From: Thermoanaerobacterium saccharolyticum
GTDB lineage: Bacteria > Bacillota > Thermoanaerobacteria > Thermoanaerobacterales > Thermoanaerobacteraceae
DNA length: 64,000 bases
Reading direction: 5' to 3'
NCBI RefSeq assembly: GCF_000747665.1
Contig: NZ_BBKT01000016.1
Span: 1-64,000, forward strand
Part shown: positions 26,745 to 35,809 of the stretch, piece after piece
How the letters are laid out: every line of letters begins with the position of its first letter
Numbering within the stretch: position 1 is the first letter of the stretch
Made by a program: the position numbers and the translations under genes
The notes under the pieces: generated by a model
The model's database searches: none
Told to the model about the DNA's origin: nothing
The model's input: the letters and a program-made list of their open reading frames with translations, nothing else

Positions 26745-27971
26745 TTGAATGAAATCATAACAGGTATTGATATTGGCACATCAAAAGTATGCACTATAAT
26801 TGGCCAATGTGACAAAAATGGAGAGCTGAGGATAATTGGCATTGGAATGTATCCATGCAATGGCATGAGAAAGGGAGTTGTTGTTGATATAGAGACAACT
26901 GCTTTTTCTATTAAAAAATCTGTCGAACAGGCTGAAAGAATGGCGAATCAAAAGGTTACATCAGTTTATATTAAAATTCCCGGCGGTCTTACTGAAATAT
27001 ACAGAAATAGAGGTCTTGTTGCTGTAACAAGGGATGACAAAGAGATAACCACACAAGATGTAGAAAGAGTGTTGCAAGCTGCTAAAATAATGGCTTTGCC
27101 ATCTGATAAACAGATAATTGAGCTTATTCCTATTGAATACATAGTAGATGGTTATGGAGAAATTAAGGATCCTGTAGGCATGGCAGGGATAAGGCTGGAA
27201 GTTGATGCGGCGATTGTAACGGGAAGCTTAACAGCAGTACAGAATATGGAAAAATGTGTTAAAAAAGCTGGTTACACCATGTCGGGAATCATAGTAGAGC
27301 CATTAGCTACGGCAGAAGCTATAATGACCAAAGATGAGAAAGAACTGGGAGCAGCACTTATCGACATAGGTGCTGGTGTAACAGATATAGCGGTCTTTAA
27401 GTCTGGTAATTTGATATATACAGGTATGATACCTGTTGGCGGGAATCACATAACCAACGATTTGTCGATCGGGTTAAAGATTTCTTTCGAAGAAGCCGAA
27501 ATTATAAAGAAGAAGTATGGTTCTGTGGTGAAGGTAGAGGATGATGAGACAGTAAAAATAGCAAATATAGCAAATCATAGTTCTCAAGATACCAAACTTA
27601 ATGATATAATAGATATAATAGAAGCAAGAACAAGTGAAATTTTGACGATGGTTTATGAGGAGATGAAAGACTCTAATGTTATAGACCAGATTTCAACAAA
27701 TATTGTAATAACCGGAGGAGGAATATCTTTTATAAAAGGCAGTCTGGATTTAGCAGAGAGCATTTTAGGCAAAAATGTAAGGTTAGGTTTACCTAATGCT
27801 ATTGGAGTTTCTACACCTGTATATTCAACTGCAGTAGGAATCGTTAAATATGTTTTTGCAAACCGAAAGTATCTATATAAAAAGCAAGCTGAGGTTCCGA
27901 AAGAAAAGGACAAAAAGAAAAGCGGGGTATTGTCAAAAATAAAAGACTGGTTTAATGATTTTTGGATATGA
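26745..27971 (+). CDS. ftsA: Cell division protein FtsA
   Basis: The protein has 408 residues; TTG start behind GGGGAGGAG. It is an actin-like ATPase: phosphate-1 motif GIDIGTSKVC, the 1C domain (MRKGVVVDIETTAFSIKKSVE), phosphate-2 motif LIDIGAGVTDIAVF (~205) and adenosine motif IVITGGGISFIKG. The C-terminus ends in an amphipathic helix (LSKIKDWFNDFWI) that fits the membrane-targeting sequence. It tethers FtsZ to the membrane. ftsZ follows after 17 bases. Confidence 0.94.
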   Translation: MNEIITGIDIGTSKVCTIIGQCDKNGELRIIGIGMYPCNGMRKGVVVDIETTAFSIKKSVEQAERMANQKVTSVYIKIPGGLTEIYRNRGLVAVTRDDKEITTQDVERVLQAAKIMALPSDKQIIELIPIEYIVDGYGEIKDPVGMAGIRLEVDAAIVTGSLTAVQNMEKCVKKAGYTMSGIIVEPLATAEAIMTKDEKELGAALIDIGAGVTDIAVFKSGNLIYTGMIPVGGNHITNDLSIGLKISFEEAEIIKKKYGSVVKVEDDETVKIANIANHSSQDTKLNDIIDIIEARTSEILTMVYEEMKDSNVIDQISTNIVITGGGISFIKGSLDLAESILGKNVRLGLPNAIGVSTPVYSTAVGIVKYVFANRKYLYKKQAEVPKEKDKKKSGVLSKIKDWFNDFWI

Positions 27972-27988
27972 TATGAGGAGGGTCTTAT

Positions 27989-29077
27989 ATGATAGGTATT
28001 GAAACAGATATGGAACAATTTGCAAATATTAAAGTTATTGGTGTTGGCGGTGGTGGCGGGAATGCTGTAAACAGGATGATTGAGGCAGGACTTAAAGGTG
28101 TAGAATTCATTGCGATTAATACGGACAAGCAAGCGCTTTACATGTCAAAGGCTGAGACAAAAATACAGATTGGCGACAAACTGACAAAAGGCCTTGGTGC
28201 AGGTGCAAATCCTGAGATTGGAAAGAAGGCAGCCGAAGAGACGAAAGATGAGATAGAGAAGATTATAAGCGGTGCTGATATGGTATTTATCACTGCAGGC
28301 ATGGGTGGTGGTACAGGTACAGGTGCTGCTCCTGTAGTAGCTGAGATAACTAAACAATTAGGCATTTTGACTGTTGGAGTTGTTACAAAGCCGTTTACTT
28401 TTGAAGGGAAAAAAAGAATGACTCATGCTGAAATGGGAATAAGTGAGCTTAAAAAACACGTAGACGCACTTGTCACGATTCCAAATGATAGGCTGTTGCA
28501 GGTGGCAGAGAAAAAGACATCGATGTTAGATGCGTTTAAGATTGCAGATGATGTTTTAAGACAAGGTGTCCAAGGTATTTCTGACTTGATTGCAGTGCCT
28601 GGTCTTGTCAATGTTGATTTTGCTGATGTTAAGACCATCATGATGGAAACAGGTCTTGCACACATGGGTATAGGAATAGCATCTGGTGAAAATAAAGCTA
28701 CTGAAGCAGCAAAGCAAGCGGTTCAAAGTCCACTTTTAGAAACATCGATAGAAGGTGCGAGAGGAATATTGTTAAATATAGCCGGTGGAACTAACTTAAG
28801 CATATTTGAGGTTAACGAAGCAGCCAATTACATATATGAAACGGCGGATCCTGATGCAAATATCATATTTGGTGCAGTTATTGATGAAAGCTTGGAGGAT
28901 CAGATTAGGATTACAGTAATTGCAACAGGGTTTGAAAAGAGATTTGAAAGTGAAAAGAAACCAAAAATAGAAAAGGAAATTGCAAAACAAAGTGAAGTTA
29001 AAGACATAAATGAGGTTATAAAATTTGACAATGACGACCTTGACATACCTACTTTTTTAAGAAGAGGGAGAAAGTAA
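27989..29077 (+). CDS. ftsZ: Cell division GTPase FtsZ
   Basis: The protein has 362 residues. N-terminal [18 protein letters not shown], tubulin signature [17 protein letters not shown] (~105) and T7-loop [11 protein letters not shown] are all present. The C-terminal tail contains [13 protein letters not shown], the conserved peptide that binds FtsA. It polymerises into the Z ring. Last gene of the dcw cluster; a strong terminator follows. Confidence 0.97.
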   Translation: MIGIETDMEQFANIKVIGVGGGGGNAVNRMIEAGLKGVEFIAINTDKQALYMSKAETKIQIGDKLTKGLGAGANPEIGKKAAEETKDEIEKIISGADMVFITAGMGGGTGTGAAPVVAEITKQLGILTVGVVTKPFTFEGKKRMTHAEMGISELKKHVDALVTIPNDRLLQVAEKKTSMLDAFKIADDVLRQGVQGISDLIAVPGLVNVDFADVKTIMMETGLAHMGIGIASGENKATEAAKQAVQSPLLETSIEGARGILLNIAGGTNLSIFEVNEAANYIYETADPDANIIFGAVIDESLEDQIRITVIATGFEKRFESEKKPKIEKEIAKQSEVKDINEVIKFDNDDLDIPTFLRRGRK

Positions 29078-29084
29078 AAGAAAG

Positions 29085-29124
29085 AAACACCTTAATTAAT
29101 ATTTTAATTAGGGTGTTTTTTTTG
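29085..29124 (+). terminator. Terminator closing the dcw cluster
   Basis: A 14-bp stem with one T-G wobble (29085-29098 with 29105-29118) and a 6-base loop runs into eight T residues (29116-29123). The 173 bases from here to spoIIGA are very AT-rich, with TATAAT at 29237-29242 as a possible -10 element but no good -35, as expected for an activator-dependent promoter. Confidence 0.88.
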
Positions 29125-29297
29125 ATGCTTACATAACTACAATAACCAACATTAATCTATAAAATTTTATAAAAAAATATTAATAACTGTAAATCTTCGG
29201 CTCCAAATTATAACAATTTTATCGATATTTTTTTATTATAATAAGAATAAAGAGTTACCGAATGAATATACATAATTTAGGTGGTTTTTAAAATTAT

Positions 29298-30155
29298 TTG
29301 GAGCTGATAGGAGTGTATGCTGATGTAATTTTTATTGAAAATTTGATTATAAATTATATAATTTTATATTTAACTAAGAGATTTTCCAGATCAAATGCTA
29401 ATAATGCAAAGTTGATTTTTTCGTCTGCTTTAGGTGCTTTGTATGTGATTTTAATATTTTTTTCTTTACCTAATATAATTTATTCACTTACATTTAAAAT
29501 AATAATATCTATTTTAATGGTAGCAATTGCATTTGGATTTAATAGATTTTATGAATTTATAAAAGTCTTAAGCATTTTTTATCTGGTTTCATTTATAATA
29601 GGTGGAACGGCTTTTGCATTGATTTATGTCGTGAACATAGACATTAGACAGATCATAATAGCAGCAGTATTACTTGCAATACTTCTGACTTATATTAGTT
29701 GGGGATATATATCAAAAAGGAATATAGAAAGCAGTATTTTGTATAGACTGCATATAGACATGGATAATAAAGGTAAAGATGTAAAGGCAATATTAGATAC
29801 AGGCAACACATTGCATGATCCAATTTCTAATTATCCTGTTGTAATAGTAGAATACGATGCTATAAAAGAATTGCTGCCAGAAAAATTAAAAAACGTGTTT
29901 GATTCTATGAGAAGTGAATCCATATTTGAAATGACTAAAGTCATAGATGACGATAAATGGCTTAAGAGGTTGAGATTAGTTCCTTTTAATTCTATTGGAA
30001 ACGACAGCGGGATTTTGATAGGGTTTATACCTGACAATTTGGTGATTGATGGACATAGAAAATTGCAAAAGAATGTGATTGTAGGAATATATTTCAAAAG
30101 GTTAAATGAGACATCAGATTATGAAGCACTTATAGGTACAGAATTGCTAAATTAA
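29298..30155 (+). CDS. spoIIGA: Sigma-E processing peptidase SpoIIGA
   Basis: The protein has 285 residues. The N-terminal half has five hydrophobic helices (ENLIINYIILYLTKRF onward). The C-terminal half is an aspartyl-protease-like domain with the catalytic motif AILDTGNTLHDPIS (~165). It cleaves pro-sigma-E in the mother cell after receiving a forespore signal. TTG at 29298 with a distant AGGTGG is the best available start. Its substrate gene sigE follows 15 bases later. Confidence 0.9.
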   Translation: MELIGVYADVIFIENLIINYIILYLTKRFSRSNANNAKLIFSSALGALYVILIFFSLPNIIYSLTFKIIISILMVAIAFGFNRFYEFIKVLSIFYLVSFIIGGTAFALIYVVNIDIRQIIIAAVLLAILLTYISWGYISKRNIESSILYRLHIDMDNKGKDVKAILDTGNTLHDPISNYPVVIVEYDAIKELLPEKLKNVFDSMRSESIFEMTKVIDDDKWLKRLRLVPFNSIGNDSGILIGFIPDNLVIDGHRKLQKNVIVGIYFKRLNETSDYEALIGTELLN

Positions 30156-30170
30156 TGGAGGGATGATGCG

Positions 30171-30896
30171 GTGAATATTAAGGCAAAAGTGAAAGTAACT
30201 ATTCAGTTGGCAATACTAAAAGTTTTGACAAAGCTGAAAATTCGAGATTCTGTTTTTTATGTTGGCGGCAGTGAGGCTTTGCCTCCTCCACTTTCAGCAG
30301 AAGAAGAAATGTTTTTGATAGCGAAAATTGAATCAGGTGATAATGAAGCCAAGTCAATGTTAATCGAGAGGAATTTGCGCCTTGTAGTCTATATTGCAAA
30401 AAAATTCGAGAATACTGGAGTAGGCATAGAAGATCTTATTTCCATAGGAACCATTGGACTTATTAAATCAATAAATACATTCAATCCTCGTAAAAAGATA
30501 AAGCTGGCTACTTATGCATCAAGATGCATAGAAAATGAAATACTCATGTATTTAAGGAGGAACAGCAAGACCAGAATGGAAGTTTCATTTGATGAACCAC
30601 TAAATATTGATTGGGATGGGAATGAGCTTCTTCTTTCAGATATTTTAGGTACAGACAACGAGTTGGTGTATAAAATCATTGAAGACGAAGTCGACAAACA
30701 ATTGTTGAAAAATGCATTAAAAAAGCTATCAGATAGAGAAAAACGAATTATAGGATTGAGGTTTGGACTCAGCGGTGGAACAGAAATGACTCAAAAGGAA
30801 GTAGCTGACTTATTAGGCATATCGCAGTCCTACATTTCAAGATTAGAAAAAAGGATATTAAAAAGACTCAAAAAAGAAATAAATAGATTAGTTTAA
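30171..30896 (+). CDS. sigE: Sporulation sigma factor SigE (pro-sigma-E)
   Basis: The protein has 241 residues; GTG start behind GGAGGGATG. The N-terminal ~28 residues form a basic amphipathic pro-sequence ending near [15 protein letters not shown], the expected SpoIIGA cleavage zone. Region 2 ([37 protein letters not shown]) and region 4 ([18 protein letters not shown]) are complete. It directs early mother-cell genes, likely including spoIVA and spoIIP in this window. Confidence 0.95.
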   Translation: MNIKAKVKVTIQLAILKVLTKLKIRDSVFYVGGSEALPPPLSAEEEMFLIAKIESGDNEAKSMLIERNLRLVVYIAKKFENTGVGIEDLISIGTIGLIKSINTFNPRKKIKLATYASRCIENEILMYLRRNSKTRMEVSFDEPLNIDWDGNELLLSDILGTDNELVYKIIEDEVDKQLLKNALKKLSDREKRIIGLRFGLSGGTEMTQKEVADLLGISQSYISRLEKRILKRLKKEINRLV

Positions 30897-30900
30897 AATT

Positions 30901-30989
30901 GAATAAAATTTGCTCCGCAGGTAATACTTAAAATTAACCAATACATTTGGAGGATGGGCATATGAATAATAAAGTAGAGATCTGCGGAG
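30901..30989 (+). promoter_or_regulatory. sigG leader: candidate forespore promoter plus 8-bp inverted repeat around the start codon
   Basis: GAATA (30901-30905), 14 bases, and GGTAATACTT (30920-30929) resemble a sigma-F/G promoter. CTCCGCAG (30913-30920) is complementary to CTGCGGAG (30982-30989), GC-rich arms in an AT-rich setting, and they enclose the ribosome binding site and ATG of sigG. The left arm lies upstream of the start expected from this promoter, so only read-through RNA from spoIIG would fold. That would keep sigG silent outside the forespore. Confidence 0.5.
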
Positions 30990-31732
30990 TAAATACTTCC
31001 AAGTTACCTGTACTAAAAGGCGCTAAACAAAAAGAACTGCTTTTAAGAATGAAAAACGGCGATAAAAGCGCCAGAGAAGAATTCATAAATGGAAATTTGA
31101 GACTTGTATTAAGCGTTATACAAAGATTTAACAATCGTGGCGAGTATGTAGATGATTTGTTTCAAGTTGGTTGTATAGGCTTGATTAAGGCGATAGATAA
31201 TTTTGATTTAAATCAGAACGTAAAATTTTCAACGTATGCAGTGCCAATGATCATTGGAGAGATCAGGCGGTATTTAAGAGATAACAATTCTATTAGGGTT
31301 AGCAGATCATTACGAGATGTGGCATATAAGGCTTTGCAAGTAAGAGATAAACTTGTCAATGAAAATTCAAAAGAACCTACTGTTGGTGATATAGCGAAAG
31401 AATTAAACATACCGAGAGAAGAAGTGGTTTTTGCACTTGATGCTATACAAGATCCTGTGTCACTTTTTGAACCAATATACCATGATGGTGGAGATGCAAT
31501 ATACGTGATGGACCAGATTGGCGATGAAAAAAACGTAGACGAAGTATGGCTGGAACAAATAGCATTAAAGGAGGCGATAAAAAAATTAAACGACAGAGAA
31601 AAGATGATATTGACGATGCGCTTCTTTGAAGGAAAAACTCAAATGGAGGTTGCGAAAGAGATTGGCATATCACAAGCTCAAGTGTCAAGACTTGAAAAAT
31701 CAGCATTATCCCACATGAGAAAGTATATATGA
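30962..31732 (+). CDS. sigG: Forespore sigma factor SigG
   Basis: The product has 256 residues from ATG 30962, preceded by GGAGGATGGG; the upstream TTG at 30947 overlaps that site. The extreme N-terminus KVEICGVNTSKLPVL is the conserved SigG segment. Region 2 (NLRLVLSVIQRFNNRGEYVDDLFQVGCIGLIKAIDNFDL) and region 4 (ISQAQVSRLEKSALSHMRKYI) are intact. The spoIIGA-sigE-sigG order is the classic one. A terminator overlaps the stop. Confidence 0.95.
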   Translation: MNNKVEICGVNTSKLPVLKGAKQKELLLRMKNGDKSAREEFINGNLRLVLSVIQRFNNRGEYVDDLFQVGCIGLIKAIDNFDLNQNVKFSTYAVPMIIGEIRRYLRDNNSIRVSRSLRDVAYKALQVRDKLVNENSKEPTVGDIAKELNIPREEVVFALDAIQDPVSLFEPIYHDGGDAIYVMDQIGDEKNVDEVWLEQIALKEAIKKLNDREKMILTMRFFEGKTQMEVAKEIGISQAQVSRLEKSALSHMRKYI

Positions 31733-31754
31733 CTTGCCTTATGGCAAGTTTTTC
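31731..31754 (+). terminator. Terminator after sigG
   Basis: ACTTGCC (31732-31738) and GGCAAGT (31743-31749) form a 7-bp stem with a TTAT loop followed by TTTTT. It begins inside the sigG stop codon. Confidence 0.85.
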
Positions 31755-31818
31755 TATTGTAATTTGATAAGAATAACTGCATATATTTTTAGTATAAAGA
31801 TTTGAAGGGGGAATCGGA

Positions 31819-32070
31819 ATGTTTAAAACATCAGATTTAAGAGACAAAGACGTGATTGATGTAAAAACCGGCAAAAGGCTTGGCAATATCATCGATATAG
31901 AAGTAAACTTGGAGGAAGGCAAAGTAGATGGATTTATAATACCAGGAGAGACAAAAGGATTTAGACTTTTCGCAAAGGATCAGGACTTGTACATACCATG
32001 GCAATCTGTAAAAAAAATAGGAGAAGATGTTATACTAATTGATATTAATGAAAATGTAACACAAGTTTGA
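31819..32070 (+). CDS. YlmC/YmxH-family PRC-barrel sporulation protein
   Basis: The protein has 83 residues; ATG after AAGGGGG. A single PRC-barrel-like domain with LRDKDVIDVKTGKRLGNIIDIEV and the closing IPWQSVKKIGEDVILID is typical of YlmC/YmxH proteins, which are conserved in spore formers near sigG or peptidase genes. Function not known. It stands alone between the sigG terminator and nrdR. Confidence 0.85.
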   Translation: MFKTSDLRDKDVIDVKTGKRLGNIIDIEVNLEEGKVDGFIIPGETKGFRLFAKDQDLYIPWQSVKKIGEDVILIDINENVTQV

Positions 32071-32158
32071 CTATTTACATCAATTTTATTATAATTTTAT
32101 TAGCAATTGTCGATGAAAAAAGTTTTTTGATCGGTTGTGACGAAAGGAATGATAATGT

Positions 32159-32626
32159 TTGAAATGTCCTTTTTGCGGTTATTTAGATTCTAAAGTGATT
32201 GATTCTCGACCTACTGATGATTCTACTTCAATAAGGAGAAGGCGAGAATGCATAAATTGCGGCAAAAGGTTTACCACTTATGAAAAAGTCGAGCAAGTTC
32301 CAATTCTGGTAATAAAGAAAGATTTAAGCAGAGAGTCTTATGACAGGGATAAAATACTAAAAGGCATGATAAAGGCTTGTGAAAAAAGGCCTGTTCCTAT
32401 TCAAAAATTAGAAGAATTGACAGATGAGATAGAAAGAGATATTTACAATTCCTATGAAAAGGAAATCACATCTGCTAAAATTGGAGAGATGGTGATGGAA
32501 AAGCTTAAAAATGTTGATGAAGTAGCGTATGTAAGATTTGCATCTGTTTACAGACAATTTAAAGATATAAACACTTTTATGGACGAGCTAAAAAAATTGC
32601 TAAATGATACCGAGGAGAAGAAATGA
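32159..32626 (+). CDS. nrdR: Ribonucleotide reductase repressor NrdR
   Basis: The protein has 155 residues; TTG start because the family begins MKCPFCG. The N-terminal zinc ribbon (CPFC...CINCGKRF, ~3-35) binds DNA, and the ATP-cone ([29 protein letters not shown], ~47-135) senses ATP/dATP. It represses nrd genes; none lies in this window. AAAGGA is 12 bases upstream, a rather long spacing. Confidence 0.94.
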   Translation: MKCPFCGYLDSKVIDSRPTDDSTSIRRRRECINCGKRFTTYEKVEQVPILVIKKDLSRESYDRDKILKGMIKACEKRPVPIQKLEELTDEIERDIYNSYEKEITSAKIGEMVMEKLKNVDEVAYVRFASVYRQFKDINTFMDELKKLLNDTEEKK

Positions 32627-32668
32627 AGCTCTATTTTTGTACATGAGGTATACTTAGGAGGTGCAATT

Positions 32669-33376
32669 TTGGCACATACAATTCTTGTTATTGAAGATGA
32701 AGCCCATATTTTAGAATTGCTAAGGTATAATTTGGAAGCACAAGGGTATAATGTTGTTTTGGCTGATAACGGCAAAGACGGATTTGAAAAATGCAAAGAG
32801 ACGAATCCTGATTTGGTTCTTTTAGATTTGATGCTTCCAGATATAGACGGTATAGATGTATGCAAGAAGTTAAAATCAGATGAACATCTTAAAAACATCC
32901 CTATAATTATGCTGACTGCGAAGAGTGAAGAAGTAGACAAGATATTAGGATTGGAACTTGGGGCAGATGATTACATTACAAAGCCTTTTAGCATAAGAGA
33001 GCTTTTGGCAAGGATTAAAGTAGTGCTAAGAAGATCTAAAAGTGAGTCTGAAGATAATGAGATCATCAAGTTTGGAGATATTACGATAGATACTGAAAAA
33101 CATCTGGTTTATAAGGGCAATGAACTGCTTGACCTCACTTTAAAAGAGTTTGAGCTTTTAAAGCTTTTATCAAAAAATCGAGGCAAAGTTTTGACTCGAG
33201 ATTATTTGTTGGACAAGGTATGGGGATATGAATACGCTGGCGAAACGAGAACTGTAGATGTCCACATACGGCATTTGAGAAAAAAGATAGAAGATGACGA
33301 TAAGTTTCCAGTATATATTGAAACTGTACGTGGCATTGGGTACAAATTAAAGGATACAGGTGAAAGTGATGTTTAA
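32669..33376 (+). CDS. phoP: Phosphate response regulator PhoP/PhoB
   Basis: The protein has 235 residues; TTG start behind TAGGAGGTG. The receiver domain has the acidic pair EDE near residue 10, phospho-Asp in LVLLDLMLPDIDG (~53) and Lys in ITKPFS (~104). A winged-helix OmpR-type domain follows, with LTLKEFELLKLLSKNRGKVLTRDYLLDKVWG and GIGYKL. Together with PhoR and the PHO boxes before pstS and pstC it makes a complete phosphate-starvation circuit. It overlaps phoR by 8 bases. Confidence 0.9.
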   Translation: MAHTILVIEDEAHILELLRYNLEAQGYNVVLADNGKDGFEKCKETNPDLVLLDLMLPDIDGIDVCKKLKSDEHLKNIPIIMLTAKSEEVDKILGLELGADDYITKPFSIRELLARIKVVLRRSKSESEDNEIIKFGDITIDTEKHLVYKGNELLDLTLKEFELLKLLSKNRGKVLTRDYLLDKVWGYEYAGETRTVDVHIRHLRKKIEDDDKFPVYIETVRGIGYKLKDTGESDV

Positions 33377-34731
33377 AAAACTGTACTACACCTATTTTAT
33401 CATAAGCTTTTTAGGCATCTTGGCAACATCATTTTTTTTTTATTGGGAAAGTGTCAATAGTGAGGCTTATCATCGGGATACTTTTTGGGCTAATTGTCAG
33501 CAACTTTTTTGGTTACAGGCTAATAAAAGGTATTGTTCAGCCTATCAATGAGATTACCGATGTTGCTAAAGAGATAACGAAAGGTAATTACGAGCACAGA
33601 ATTGAGATAAAATCAATCGATGAGATTGGTCAGCTATCATTTGCTATAAATACTATGTCGGACAAACTTCAAGAGACGATAGACGAGCTGTACGATAGAA
33701 ATGCAAAGTTAGAAGCTATCTTGAAAAGTTTAGTAAATGGCGTTGTAGCTTTTGACGAAAATGAGAGAATTTTGCTCATAAATGATTCAGCTCGAACGAT
33801 GCTTGGCATTAAGGATAATTATGCAGTTGGGAAACACATATTGGATGTTGTGAGAAATTCGAAATTTCATGATGTTTTAGAAAAAATCATAAAGGACAAG
33901 GGATATAATATAGATAACTTTGAGATTGACACATTTAACAAACATCTAAAAATATACTCAAGTCCAATCGTTCATCAAGTCACGCATAAAAAATTAGGAT
34001 TTGTTGTCATAATAAATGATATAACCGAGATTAGAAGATTAGAAAAAATCAGAAGCGATTTTGTAGCAAATGTATCACATGAGTTAAGGACGCCACTTAC
34101 TTCTATAAGAGGTTTTATTGAGACATTGAGGGAAGGTGCGATTGATAATATTGAGAGAAGGGACAGGTTTTTAGAGATCATTGAATTTGAAGCCGAAAGG
34201 CTTACGAGGCTGATAAATGATATTTTAACGCTTTCTGAGATAGAAAATCTAAAAGAAGGTTTTGTAAAAGAGGATATTGTAATTGATGAAGAAATCAATG
34301 AAATTTTTTACATCATGGAAAAGACTGCTAAAGATAAAAATATAAGGCTTATAAAAGTTTTAAACTGCAAAGATGTTGTGATTAAGACCAGCAAGGATAG
34401 ACTCAGGCAGATGATTATTAATCTTGTTGACAATGGCATAAAGTATACTCCTGAAGGTGGATATGTGAAAGTTACCACAAACGATATAGAAAATAATATC
34501 ATAATAGAGGTAGAAGACAGCGGAATAGGCATATCAAAGGAAAATATACCGAGGCTTTTTGAAAGATTTTATCGTGTTGATAAGGGAAGATCCAGAAAAT
34601 TAGGAGGCACTGGACTGGGGCTTGCAATTGTAAAACACATTGTAGAATCTATGAAAGGTACTATTACTGTTGAAAGCGAGATTGGCAAAGGCACAAAATT
34701 TACGATTATTTTGCCTAAAGAGCAAAAATAG
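33369..34731 (+). CDS. phoR: Phosphate sensor histidine kinase PhoR, frame broken at a T10 run, sensor loop missing
   Basis: ATG 33369 gives MFKKLYYTYFIISFLGILATSFFF; the frame then shifts at ten T residues (33432-33441). With nine, reading SFFFIGKVSIVRLIIGILFGL joins to the rest: HAMP (~45-95), PAS (~110-215), HisKA with SHELRTPLTSIRGF (~235) and HATPase with LVDNGIKYTPEGG and GTGLGLAIVKHIVE. The repaired protein has 453 residues. Its two membrane helices are almost adjacent, so the extracytoplasmic domain common in PhoR is absent. Sensing would then rely on PAS or on a partner such as PstSCAB-PhoU. Confidence 0.85.
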
Positions 34732-34739
34732 TACATGAT

Positions 34740-34793
34740 TTTACATGATTTTAACACAAGCTTAATACAGGCTTTACAATAGACTGTTATACT
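34740..34793 (+). promoter_or_regulatory. PHO-box array and promoter of pstS
   Basis: Four hexamers at exact 11-base steps, TTTACA (34740), TTAACA (34751), TTAATA (34762) and TTTACA (34773), match the TT(A/T)ACA PhoP repeat, followed by TATACT at 34788-34793. With a start near 34800 the boxes fall at about -60 to -22, the core PhoP position known in B. subtilis. Strong induction under phosphate starvation is expected. Confidence 0.82.
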
Positions 34794-34826
34794 AGACTTG
34801 TAAAAAAAAAATACGGAGGTGCAATT

Positions 34827-35732
34827 ATGTCTAAGAGTAAAATAGCAAAAGTTTTGTTGTCTGTATTGATGGTTTTAAGCGTGTTTTTATTTTCTGCATG
34901 TGGTCCAAATACTAATAATTCAGGCTCATCTAATCAATCAAGTAGCAATCAAAACAGCAGTCAAGATATTTCTGGCACTGCAACAGCAGTTGGTTCTACA
35001 GCTTTACAGCCTTTAGTAGAGCAAGCAGCCACATTATTTAATCAAAAATATCCTAATGCTACTATCAATGTCCAAGGCGGTGGAAGTGGTACTGGTTTGA
35101 CGCAGGTAGCACAAGGCGCAGCGGATATAGGCGATTCAGACATATATGCAGAGGAAAAATCAGGTATTGATGCAAAATCATTGGTAGATCACAAAGTTGC
35201 TGTTGTAGGTTTTGCTGTTGTTGTCAATAAAGACGTGACGATAGACAATTTGACACAGCAACAATTGGTAGACATATTTACAGGCAAAATAAAAAACTGG
35301 AAAGAAGTTGGAGGACAAGACGAACCTATTGTTGTAGTAAATAGACCTACAAGTTCTGGTACAAGAGCGACTTTTAAGAAAATCGTATTAGGTGGACAGG
35401 ATGAAGTACAAGGATTGGCGTTGACAGAAGATGCTTCAGGTACTGTTAGAAAGACAGTTGCAGAAAAGAAAGGTGCAATAAGCTATCTTGCATTCTCTTA
35501 TCTTGACGATTCTGTAAAAGCCTTGAAGTATAATGGTGTTGAGCCTACAAAAGAAAATGTCATAAATGGCACGTATCCAATTGCATCGTACGAACACATG
35601 TACACAAAAGGCGAACCTAAAGGCGTTGTGAAGGCATTCTTAGATTTTATGATGTCTGACGAAGTTCAAAAGGGACCTGCAGAGAAGCTTGGCTTTATAA
35701 ACATAAATGACATGAAAGTGACTTTAAAATAG
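34827..35732 (+). CDS. pstS: Phosphate-binding lipoprotein PstS
   Basis: The protein has 301 residues; ATG after CGGAGGTG. A lipoprotein signal peptide with lipobox FSACG is followed by a Ser/Asn-rich linker and the binding domain with GSTALQPLVEQAA, GGGSGTGLTQVAQGAADIGDSD and NRPTSSGTRATFKK, which supply the phosphate ligands. It delivers phosphate to PstCA. The gene is controlled by its own PHO boxes and separated from pstCAB by a chemoreceptor gene. Confidence 0.95.
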   Translation: MSKSKIAKVLLSVLMVLSVFLFSACGPNTNNSGSSNQSSSNQNSSQDISGTATAVGSTALQPLVEQAATLFNQKYPNATINVQGGGSGTGLTQVAQGAADIGDSDIYAEEKSGIDAKSLVDHKVAVVGFAVVVNKDVTIDNLTQQQLVDIFTGKIKNWKEVGGQDEPIVVVNRPTSSGTRATFKKIVLGGQDEVQGLALTEDASGTVRKTVAEKKGAISYLAFSYLDDSVKALKYNGVEPTKENVINGTYPIASYEHMYTKGEPKGVVKAFLDFMMSDEVQKGPAEKLGFININDMKVTLK

Positions 35733-35762
35733 GCAAAAACAAAATATAAAATAATTATTTTT

Positions 35763-35792
35763 ATAAGAGCTGGTATTTATACTAGCTCTTAT
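35763..35792 (+). terminator. Stem-loop after pstS
   Basis: A 13-bp imperfect stem (35763-35775 with 35780-35792) with a 4-base loop lies 30 bases after pstS. The 3' side has only ATGTTT, so it probably gives partial termination and lower expression of the downstream gene. Confidence 0.6.
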
Positions 35793-35809
35793 GTTTAGGA
35801 GAGAAATAA

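Noticed and set aside
29125-29297. Spo0A boxes before spoIIGA
   Set aside because: Expected from the B. subtilis model, but no convincing TGTCGAA-type box was found in the AT-rich gap.
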